Source: Dichetophora obliterata (taxonomy: Eukaryota; Arthropoda; Insecta; Diptera; Sciomyzidae). Taken from it: 64,000 nucleotides of DNA. Of the stretch, positions 36,122-48,100 are shown one piece after another. Position 1 is the stretch's first letter. Each line of letters opens with the position of its first letter. Made by a program: the position numbers and the translations under genes. The stretch is from the NCBI GenBank assembly GCA_963920525.1, contig OY986437.1, positions 61,479,330-61,543,329 on the forward strand, read 5' to 3'. Under the pieces are notes generated by a model. The model saw nothing but the letters and a program-made list of their open reading frames with translations. It did no database searches and was not told the DNA's origin.

Positions 36122-39100
36122 CTTGGGGAGAGGAGAAAAAGGAAGGCATGGAAATAAACAGAAAAAAAACATCATTGTTAATAAAACAAAACCATGCCTA
36201 AAAAAACTCAAGAAAGGTTTAATAGTTGGTTTTACATCAATCAAGGATGCCGCACAACAAGATGGCAAGTCGCGAAATTGAAAAACTAAATATCCAAAAT
36301 CATTTGTAATTAGTTAGGATTTTAATGAATGTTAATTTAAGTGAGTTTTGCGATATATTCTTATTTGTGGACATGCCACTTTTCACAATTTAGCTTGCAA
36401 ATGTAACGAAATTTGATTCTTTGCAGTTGGTTACTGAATATTTTCCAACAACGCATAAATTTAAGAACAAAAATATGCAAAACGTGATTTAAGATATATG
36501 TATTTCATAAGTCCTAAAAAAAACAATATAATTATAATAAATAAAAATTTATATGCGTAAAGGAAGAGGTCATTGAAATCTGCAATAACATATGCTCGTA
36601 TCTATCCCTTTTTTTAAGAGAGTATAGTTTTTTTACTGCCGCAAAAGCTATCCCTTGAAAATTTTTAAAATCCCTTTTTTATCCCTTAGAATTCCCTTTT
36701 ATCACCATAGAGATTGTCACAGAAGATTTTCAACGATCAAAATTTTTAGCGCTGGGTGTAAATCTAACGAAATCACTAGTTTAATTGAGTACATTTAATG
36801 CTTGCCAGGAACGACAGCATCGGTGGAGCGATTTTTTTTCTGCAATCAACAAGTCATGGACAAATGAAAAAACCTGTAGTGGAATTCCCAAAAATTTAAC
36901 AATAATAATCGTTGTCTTTTTCGGTCGTTGTGCGTGCCACTTTCACAGAAAATTACTGCTTTCTCTAACTAACGATATCGATAATTGTCGTTAACGTTTT
37001 TGAGAATTCCACTACTGATTGCAAATCAACACGTTAACAGCCGTTTTTACGGTAAAATGTAATTTGCAGTACTTTTGCATTGAATTCTACAATTTTCTGA
37101 AACCACAGACAGAATTGCTTCGACCGAGATGAATTTTATTTTCTTTTCTTTGTTTTAAGTATGTCTGAAAATAGCTCTTTCTTAACACATTTCTAAAATT
37201 GGTTTTTGTCTGAAACTCAAAAATTAAGACTTTGTGATCACTTTTCTGTAGCATATTTTGTGCACCACGTTCTTCAGTGCAACGCATTCACTTAGCGAGT
37301 GGACGGAAAAAAAGTAGTTCTGGTAGAATCGGGAAATTTTTTCCAAAAAGACTATCCAAATTTATTACAAATATTTTTTTTTTTTTTTGTTCAAAGATGA
37401 ATCAAATCAGTCGACTAACTCTTTTACATAACTGAAATCAGTAATCTGTTATATTTCGACAAAAAATTACCACAGATCAATAAAATTTGATACACATGAC
37501 TTAAGAATTAAGCAAAAGGTCTTTCTAACACGCTTACCTCTAATATCAGCAATCTGAAATCAGTAATCTGCTGTATTTTGCCAGAGAATTGTCAGAAATC
37601 AATAAAATTTAATACACGGCAGTTTTTCTGTCGTAGACAAATTGTTATAAAAATTAACCATATCAGCCTACTAGCCCGCCCATCTCCGATATACAGTTGT
37701 TGCCAACTAATAAGAAATGCTGTCGTTTTATTTTTGTATTATGATGTAGTGCTTAAATGAGAAAATTCATTAGAAACAAATTCAATGGTCAGTCAAAAAA
37801 TCATTAAAGTTCGTGCAAATTTTAAAAAATCGGTAAATAACAAATCCAAGACTGTTTTGAGTCCAAATAATTCAAAATTTTTAATAGCAGAAATGGGTAA
37901 GTGCTACGGAAGAACGCTCACGGAAAACCACATCCTAAATTATAAATCAATCAATGTTTCCATATCAAAAAGTGATATTGCACAGCGTTTTTTTTAAGAT
38001 CAAAGAACCAGGGCATGCGCCTTGCTCTCAGACCAGAATCATGTCGTTGCCGTGTCGGCAAGCAGAGCGCTGACAGGGACAATGCAAACCTTATGGGCCC
38101 GAACAGAACCAAAGCGGATGTCGGTTGTCGGGTTCGCCGTGCAACAAAATACATGAAAATATATGCAGCCGCCAAAAATGAAACCGCCGTAGAAATGCGC
38201 GACGGGAAAACGCCAGAATAGAATATATTCTAATTTTTCTCTGACGGGTGGCGGATCTCTTTCTGAGTGACTTAAATGTTGCCATATTTTTGCTAAAGAT
38301 TGGGTACGTTCAGTGTTATTTTCTTACTTTTACTTGATCTGTTATTGTTTTTGTGCCTGTGTTGCATTCATGTGAATGCAAAGCAAAATATAAAATAATT
38401 TGTATCCAAATAAAATGCAACCATGATCCAACAACCGCCACCGCTCCAATTCTGGACGTGTTTTCAGTGGATTTCGCAGAGAGAGGCCCACCATCCGACA
38501 TTCGCTTTGGTTCTGTTCGAGCTCTATGGGAGAAAATTGCGGCAGAATTCAACAACGAAAACGCCAAGATAGAAATGTTTCTATTTTGACTTTGTCGTTT
38601 ATTTGACAGCTCTCTCAGTTTCTCTCTAAAATTATTGCCATATTTTAACAAAATTTGAAGAATCTTTTAACTAATGTAGCGAGTAAACAGTGTTCCTACT
38701 TGCTCTAATAATGATAGGAGTAGCCTTCAGTTGAAAATGCAGTAAATTGATATGAAGAGTATTGCAAAAAGTAATGAAATAAATGAAAGTGGACTAATTA
38801 TTAGTTCGATCGGAGAGCGATGAGAACACTGAAGCAAGTTTAAGAAAATCCACAATGGCAGATTGAATAAAAGCAAAACGACAAAGCCAACGCTACAATT
38901 CTGGGCCAACTCTTAGCGATGCTCTCTCACCGACACGACAACGACATGATTCTGGTCAGACAGTTACACAAACAAAATTTGGTCTTTGACCTGAAAGAAA
39001 AGAGATAAATTATTTAGAGGAATATATTGGAACCATACGTGAATTATTGTATTGATTAGGCGAAGCAACCGTGAAAGACATTTTGAATTGCTTTTAACCG

Positions 39101-42100
39101 AAGCTAGTGTTATGCCTTAACCTCGGCAAGCATTTTCAGCCCTTAGTTGTGTTCCTGTTTTTTACTTCCAGATTTTCCACAATTTATGTGTGGATTTTTA
39201 GTTTTCCATAATTCTTAAATGTAGGACAGAACGAAGACAGTTAAAAGAACCATGCCCGAGCGCGGATTCGAACCAGGGACCTCTGGATTGATAATCTAGC
39301 GCACTCTCCACTAGACTACAGAGGCTAATAAAATTCGAAATTTGCCTTCACGAAAGAATAGCATGCAAGAAACCATTGGTTACGTCTAAGCAAAGAAAAC
39401 GGAGCGTAGAGTTTGCAAAAGCTCATGCGAGTTGAAATACTATAAAAACAATGGAAGTTTAGGCGCACATTGCGTTGTACCCATACAAAAGTTGGGCATA
39501 AATAGAACAAGTGATCCCATGATAATACAATTTTGTTTGCTTAATTAGCTTAAAACATTTAAGAACAATTTTAAAAATTGTCGAAATCGATTAGACCCTT
39601 TGGACCTATATCAATTTTTTTACTTGATTTTTTTGAGGGAGATAGACTGCTCCTTTGGACCTATATTAATTTTTTTGTATAGGAGATACATAAAAAAGTT
39701 GGCAGATATTAACAAAATTCGTCAGAACGGTGTCAAATAAAGTAATAGATGTGTACTGAAAATGATCGAAATCGGTAGTCGCTAGGGGTACCTCCCTTAG
39801 ACCTATATATATTTTTAACTTGGTTCTGTATGTGAATTTTTCATTAAAAGCATTTTTTGAAGATATTGAAGAAAAATATATTTGTAGGACAAAGAACGAA
39901 AAGTTATATGCAGTTCCCGGTTATATAGAATCTATACTAGTGTATTAAAAAAATGCCACTTATTTTTATAAGATTTGTCATTTTTCCATCGAAATTTGTT
40001 AATTTCTAAAGTTTTTCTTTTGATAATACCGTATATTAAAAACACTTAAATATATATAAAATTTTAAATTTTCTAAAATTGTTTAATTCTACTTCTTTAC
40101 TCAATAAGTTTTAATAAACAAAAGCTTTACTTGGCTCAGTTTAATCAAAACACAACCTTTTGGCAGTTATTTGTTTAAGAGAACCGATAACGAATTGAAC
40201 AAAACATGATTTTTTTTTTAAATGTATCAACTTTGAAGAATCAAAACTAAGTCTTTCTCCTAAATATTTTGTTTTTGTATTATTTATGCAATTACCTGAT
40301 TGATACCAATATTGTTAGGTTTCGAGTCAAGCAAAATTCTGATCTTCATCAGAAATACGTTTCGCCGGTTGTAAAGCATTGTGGCGGGTCGATAAATATT
40401 TGGTGATGCTTTACCTCGAACGGAGTTGGTCCGATTCAACAAATGGTTGGTATTTTTTTTTTGTCCATTAAATCGAGCTCTGTTTCGTTTTAATCGATCT
40501 TAACTCAATCAATTTATCCATCTTGTTGGAAGAAAGCTAAAATTATTCCTGTCACTTAAACTGCCAATGAATATAGGCCAATCGCTATTTTACCGTTTAT
40601 CTCTAAAGTTTTCCAGCGGTTGATGTACAAGCAATTAAACAAGTATTTCTGTGATAATAGTCTCTTTACTGATCGTCAATCTGGATACAGACCAAAAAGA
40701 AGTTGCATAACAGCACTAATAGATGTAACGGAAGACATAAGAGTTAATCTTGATGCCAACAAAGCCAATTTACTAACACTTCTTTACCATTCAAAAGCAT
40801 TTGACACAGTTGATCATGGTATTTTGTGTTCTAAGTTAGTGAATATGTATGGTTGTTCGCTGTCTGCGTCTCGCTTAGTTTCGTCCTATTAAACCGGCCG
40901 CTCTCAAGCTGTGTCTGTAAATAATGCAACGTCTTAATTCATCGCAGTAAAAAGAGGGGTGCCCCAAGGTTCTCTGTTAGGTCCCTTGATGTTTTCTATT
41001 TATATTAACGACTTGCCTAGTGTGTTAAAGTTTTGTAAGATACATATTTACGCTGATGATGTTCAACTGTATGCAGGTTGTAACTTGAATTAAATCGATA
41101 ATTGTGTTACTAATATTAATGCTGACCTAAGTAACATAATTGACTGGGCTCATAAAAATGGACTCTGCTTAAATCCAAGGAAATCAAAATGCATTGTCAT
41201 CTACAAAAAGAAAATTGACATGTCTCTTGTTCCTGCGTTAACTTTAAATGGATCAAGAATAGATTTTTGTGATACTGTCAAAAACCTTGGCATAATATTT
41301 AACAAACACCTGTCTTGGAATGAACACATTAACTGCACAATCGGTAAAATCTACGGTAAGCTTCGTTCCCTTTGGGCAACTCAGTACTTCACTCCACGAA
41401 GAATAAGGGCTCTTTTAGCAAAAACCTACCTAATTCCTACGCTTCTTTATGGTTGTGAACTATTTGCTAACTGTGACACATTGGGTAGACGAAAACTTAA
41501 CGTTGCCTATAACGATATAGCCCGTTATATCTTCGGACTCAGACGATTCGATCACATTTCCATGTTTTCTTGGCAAATCTTTAATTTGACTTTCGATAAC
41601 CTATTAAAACTAAGAACACTTGTGCTGTTACATAAAATAATTTTTTACAAAGAACCCACGTATTTATATGCACGATTACGCTTCCTTAGATCAAATAGAT
41701 CAAATCAGTTAATGCAGTTAAGGCATTCTCAATTATGTTCGGAAAGACAATTTTATATATGTTCAATCCGTTTGTGGAACTCTCTATCTAATTATATTAG
41801 ATCTAAAACCAATCCTGTGCAATTTAAGGTAAAACTTTATGCTTCTTTCTCCACTTTATAATTATTTCCTTTTTCTCCAATTATTCAGTTGTTAAGTCTT
41901 AATTTAAACTGGCTTTGGCCAAAGGAGTGTCAAATAAATTGTTTAAACTTGTTCTTGTAATTTATATTGATTTGAATTAATTTATTTTATCTTGTTTTTA
42001 TATATTCTAAATGTTCTATCTAAATTAATTATAAATAAATCTCAATGTCTTAAGGTCAAGCCTAATTATGTCTAATGCTATAATAAGATATTTATCTTTT

Positions 42101-45100
42101 TGTATTAGAAACAAAATGTTAAATTAATAAATAAAAATAAAAATAAAACAAAAGTATGTTGAAATATAATTTGATGTCATGCACCATGCGCCGAAAAAAA
42201 TTTGTCGGTTGTTTTGATATTTCAACAAGATAATGATCCTAAACAAACGTCAAAATTGACAAAAAAATTAATTGCAGATAACTCAACCAGATTTCTCGAG
42301 TGGCCATCGTCCAGAACAGATTAAAATCCTATAGAACACTTATGGGAAGACGTCAATAAGGTAATAAGTGCCCAAAATATCTTAAATTTGAGTGAACTGT
42401 TTGAGGAAATCAAGGTTGCGTGTATTGCCATTCCCGTTTAAATATGACGAAATTTAATGCGCTTTATGCAACGCAGACGCCAAGCCATCATCAAACAGAA
42501 AGGTTATAATTAAGGCTCTAATGATAATCTAAAAAACTACAAAAAATTACCTAAAACAATTACCTAAAAACTGCAGAGAATGACCCAAAAACTGACAAAA
42601 ATAGCCTAAAAAAACGCAAACAATTACCTAAATAATAAACAAAAAGTAAAACTTAAAATTCTAAACTTAAAAAATATATTTTATGTTATTTTTATGCATA
42701 GCATTACATTATATTACAACGTACATTCTGAAATTTTTCGAAAAAATAAGACGCCTTGCCGATGGTTTTAAAACCGGGGCCTCTTCCTGCAAGGATGAAA
42801 ACGGGAATCTAGTGACAGATGTCCAGAGTACACTGACGTTATGGAGGGAACACTTCTCTAAGCTTCTAAATGGCGACGCTGACAACAATCCCGCCAATAG
42901 AGATGATATTCCGGAAACCCCAATTGCGGATGACAGCGTCGAGGTTCCGCTGCCCGACTATGATGAAGTTCTGACAGCTATAGCTCGGCTTAAAAATAAC
43001 AAAGCCGCGGGAGCTGATGGCTTACCTGCTGAGCTGTTTAGGAACGGAGGCGAAGCTCTACTTAGATGCATTCACGAGCTTCTATGCAGAATATGGTCGG
43101 AAGAATGCATTCCGAACGATTGGAATATCAGTGTGCTCTGCCCAATCCACAAGAAAGGCGATCCCACTCTCTGTGCCAATTACCGTGGGATAAGCCTTCT
43201 TAATATCGCAAATAAGGTCCTGTCGAGCGTTATATGTGAAAGATTGAAGCCCATTGTAAACAAACTGATCGGACCTTATCAGTGTGACTTCAGACCTGGA
43301 AAGTCCACCATCGACCAGATTTTCACGCTACGACAAATATTGGAGAAGACTCAAGAAAAATAAGTCGACACCCACCATCTTTTTGTCGACTACAAAGCCT
43401 CCTACGACAGCCCAATAAGGAAGCACCTGTACTCCACCATGTCTGAATTTTGTATTCCTGCAAAACTAATACGACTTTACAGGATGACACTAAGCAACAC
43501 CAGCAGCGCAGTTAAAATCGGGAAGGACCTCTCCCCACCATTTATTACCAAACGAGGTTTCAGACAAGGTGATTCCTTATCGTGCGACTTTTTCAACCTA
43601 ATGATGGAAAAGATCATCCGAGCTGCTGATCTGAGACGTAGTGGCACAATATTCTACAAAAGTGTTATGCTGCTTGCGTATGCTGATGACATCGATATCA
43701 TTGGCCATAATACGCGCGAAGTCAGTGCAGCATTTTCCAGATTAGGAAGAGAGTCAAGTCGAATGGGTCTGGCAGTGAATGCAGATAAGACGAAATACTT
43801 AGTGTCAGCAAACAAACAGTCCCAGCGTCTTGGAACCCACGTTACCGTTGACAATACCTCATTCGAGGTTGTGAAGAACTTCGTTTATCTGGGATCCAGC
43901 ATTAATTCAACCAACGAAATCAGCATTGAGATCAAACGAAGAATAACTCTTGCCAACAGGTGTTACTTTGGGCTCAGTAGGCAATTGAGAAGCAGAGCCC
44001 TCTCTCGACGAACGAAAATCACGTTCTATAAATCGCTCATCATGCCCGTCCTACTTTATGCATCACAAACCTGGACGCTGAGCAGTTTAGATGAAAGACT
44101 TTAGGAGCATTCGAGAGAAAGATTCTTCGTAAGATATACGGACCAATCTGCGTCAATGGCGAGTACCGAATACGGTGGAATGATGAACTGTATGAGCTGT
44201 ACGCTGACATCGACATAGTCAAGCGCATTAAAATCGAGCGGCTTCGCTGGCTTGGTCATGTTCAGCGCATGAAAGACGATGCTCCAGTGAAGAAAACATT
44301 CGATTCGGTACCCAGCGGCGGTCAACGCAGAAGAGGACGACCGCATCTTCGTTGGAAAGACCAAGTAGAGGACAACCTGACGAAGCTTGGAATTTCCAAC
44401 TGGCGCCAGCAAGCGAAAGACAGAAATGGCTGGCGCAAATTTGTAGATGAGGCCAAGACCGACATACGGTTGTGGCGCCAACTAAGTAAGTAAGTAAGTA
44501 ACATTCTGAAGTTATTAAAATTGATGAAACGTCGATTGTCTGGCAAAATGTTTCTGTAAACAGAAAAACTTATTTCTTCTTCAGCACTGACGAGATGAAC
44601 ATATTAAAGGTAATATGTCATCGGATGTAAGTTCCTCTTCTAATTTCATAGTATTAAAATTTTTAACCCCTAATATTTCAGCCAAAGAGCATCAAAATAG
44701 AGTTAATAAAAACTAGCTTTTCCTAATCTTACACTTATTCAATCTTTCTACATACCCTTTCGTCAGTTTCACCGCGCGCAGAGAGTTTTTTTCATTAAAG
44801 TCTATAAAAAAACTACTTCTTTGTCGAGAGGTAATCTTTTTGATTGAAGGACTCTCGTGTTAAGGGAATATATTTAAAAATATGCATTTTTTCATATTTT
44901 AGAACGAAAAAAAACGAAAAAAAATCTTAAAATTACACTAAAATTACCCAAAAAACCGAAAAATTATCTAAAAATTAAAAATATCAATAAATTACAATAA
45001 AATACCCTAAAAATTGCTTAAAATGACCTAGATCCAGTAAAAAGAACCTGAAAACTAAAACTTATAAAAAACGATGAAAAATTAAGAAAAAATTACCTGA

Positions 45101-48100
45101 AAACTTTTCATATTTGGAATTTAGGAAATATAAATAGGCGTTCTAAATAAGTAGGAAATGTCTTATTAAGCAGTCGAAATCCTAGCCCTAGTTATAATAC
45201 TAAATAACAAAAATACATAAAAGCAGAAAAACGTTCCTATTTTCTGGGAACGACATGTTGGTTTCTAATTAGATGGCCCGACCAAATGTAAAAATTTTTC
45301 AAAATAAGTTCAAATGAATTAAAAATTTTGTATGTTCATTTAATAATGGGGTAAGCAAATTATATGTTACAATACATACCGTCTAAAACGAAGTAAATTT
45401 TATTAACAAAAATTTTTAAAACCATCCTTTAACATAAGTGTTTCTAATGAGTTGGCAACAGCTGTAAATGAATTTTGTAATCTGGTATATTTTGCTGAAA
45501 AGCTAGCTTAAATTAATAAACTTTGATACTGATAACAAGTTTGTAGCGTTCTGGTATATTTGACCACAAAACTATCTCAAAGCATTGAAATTTATCACAC
45601 AAAAATTTTCTATGATTACAGATTTTGGTTATATGGGAGGTAGGCGTGTTTGTAAGCTGATTTAGTAAAAGTTTATTAAAGTTTAGCTGATTTAGTCTTA
45701 GCAAAATTTAATTCCTAAAAAAAGGCACTAACAAAATTTAATTACTTGTTATATATAATGGGCACGTTACATTTTGTGAAGAGCACAGATTTTTTTTTCA
45801 TCGCATCTGAATTTCATATTAAACAAGTCGCAAATTTTTTCGAACAATATTCTTTTATAGTAAAAAAAGTATCATCTGTCAAAACTCTTAAGCCTTTTTC
45901 AAAAGCCAATTTCATTGTTTTATGTTTTTTTTTCTCTTAAACTCTCATTTAATTCAATCCAAAGGATTTGAGCTCTAAGGGGCGTCCATTAATTACGTGA
46001 GGCATTTAATTGTGAGGGTGGGGGGGTTTAGCAGAATCTCAATAACCCTCACGTGGGGGAGAGGGGGAGAAATATGACTAAATTTTACACTATAATATTT
46101 TTCGCGGTTATGCGAGTGCAACAAAGTAGCATAGTAGCTCATCGATTATTTTACCACCGGCTAGCTGAACACGCGATACGACGAGCGCTGCGACTTGTGA
46201 CAGCACATCCCAGTAAGTACATTCATGCATACAGCATTGATGATGTAGGCATACGTTTGATGTTTTGTATGCATGCCAGCATAAATGCAAGCTCATTTCC
46301 ATTTTACATGGCGATCAAACAAGAGCATGGGAATGCATGGGGAATTCGTAGTACTCTATGCATTCATTGTCATTAATACTGCATGAATACATTACCATTA
46401 ATACTGTATGCATACATTTGCATTAATATTGTAAGAAAAAAATTGCTGTTGTCATTAATTAATCATATCATTTATTTCAGTTTTTAAAGTTGTTATATTC
46501 TGTTACATTAATTTATATTTTGTTAATAAATTATGTACAACTGCACTCCTTAAAGTTTAAATGCACAATAGGAGTTCATATTTTTTAAGCAAGACTATAA
46601 TGCATGCAAGGTTCATGCCTTAGTACTAATACAGCATGCACATTTTAGTATGCACGCTACTGTGAACAAACAATACGCATACTCAGCAAATTTGGATAAC
46701 AGTTGGTTTTTTTAATGACCATACATGCCTTGTCCATGCTTCTGCCTGCATACAGCATGCAGGTTTCCTGTGTGCATGCTACTCTGGACATATGGGGTAA
46801 GGCACCTCACGAAAAAATTTGTTCGGCACAAATGCTCAATACAATCCATGGTTAATGTTATAATGATTCCCCAAATATTTCGACTCTAGCGATAGCCATC
46901 CGTTAGCTGGAATGATTTGAAATAACCTCTTAAAATCGAGTTATTTTGTAAACATATTGGCTTGTGAAATTGTTGTAAAAAATGAATGGTCAGAAATTAT
47001 AGCTGGAAAAAATGTCTTCCAATCTGCATCAAAAAATTAAAACTTTTGCATTCGGATTAAAAATAATGATTTTTTCATGAATTTTTTTCAAATTTATTTT
47101 CACTAAAATTATAAAACCTTAATTATTTCTAATGCGAGGATCCCTTTCAAGATATCGTTGGAAAGGTTTTGAGTGCTCGCATTGATTCCTACTCAGAATT
47201 GCTTAATTTGATATATATTAAAATTAAAATATTAATTTTAAATAAACACCTAGTGAAAAAATATCGTAAAAAATTAAAAAAAAATATAAGTAATGAAGTT
47301 ATTTGAATTCTGAAAGTTTTTGTATGGAAATAAAATAAAAAATATCAAAAATATGCATAAAAAATAGCGTTTTTTAACATTTACAATTTTTGATGCAGAC
47401 TGGAAGATCTTATCCCGGCCTGACAATTAAATTTTTTGCAACTATTACACCAGCCAATATGGTTAGAAAATAACTCGATTTTAAGAGGTTATTTCAAACC
47501 ATTCCAGCTCACGGATGGCTATCGCTAGAGTCGAAATATTTAGGGAAACATTATAACATAAACCAAGGATTTATTGAGCATTTGTGTCGAATAACATTTT
47601 TTTTTCTATGGAGCGTGAGGCGCCTTAATACTGGGGCCACCTCCACACCCTATCACGCAGATTGATGGGCATCTGACTATCCCAGATCCTGGTGAGCATG
47701 ACGGAAAGTTATTTGCTCCCTTTTTGATTCGCCACTACTTACCGATTCAACCTTTATATGCCTGTATTAACTTTTCATCCAACACAATAGCTGCAGAGCA
47801 TCTGCGCGCAGTCCACTGTGCACCAGCGCGCAAAGTGGACCTTCACGGATTATCACACGTCGAGCTAATGACCTTCTATGTGCAAACGAAAACGGTGGCT
47901 AAAAGGAGCAGATGATTTTACCGAAAATCACATGGACATGCTGGTTTCAGTAGTCACTCTCGAGACCGCACATGAGTCCTCATGGACTGAATTATAATGA
48001 ATATTCCTACACCAATTTTAGAAGTTCTCATTTTAAATGACTTACTTTTACTTAATAAGTATTTTATTGTTCGATTTTTTTTTTATTTGTAATTTTAAAC

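Noticed and set aside
35717..36157. 146-codon plus ORF
   Set aside because: Antisense shadow of DRC2 exon 4; its Leu/Phe-rich reading mirrors the Glu/Lys-rich coiled coil.
37785..37997. 70-codon plus ORF ([16 protein letters not shown])
   Set aside because: Reasonable composition, but no recognised motif, no splice context and no paired repeat; not enough to call a gene.
39253..39325. functional tRNA gene
   Set aside because: Acceptor stem has only partial pairing, the T stem is mismatched and the anticodon would be ATC.
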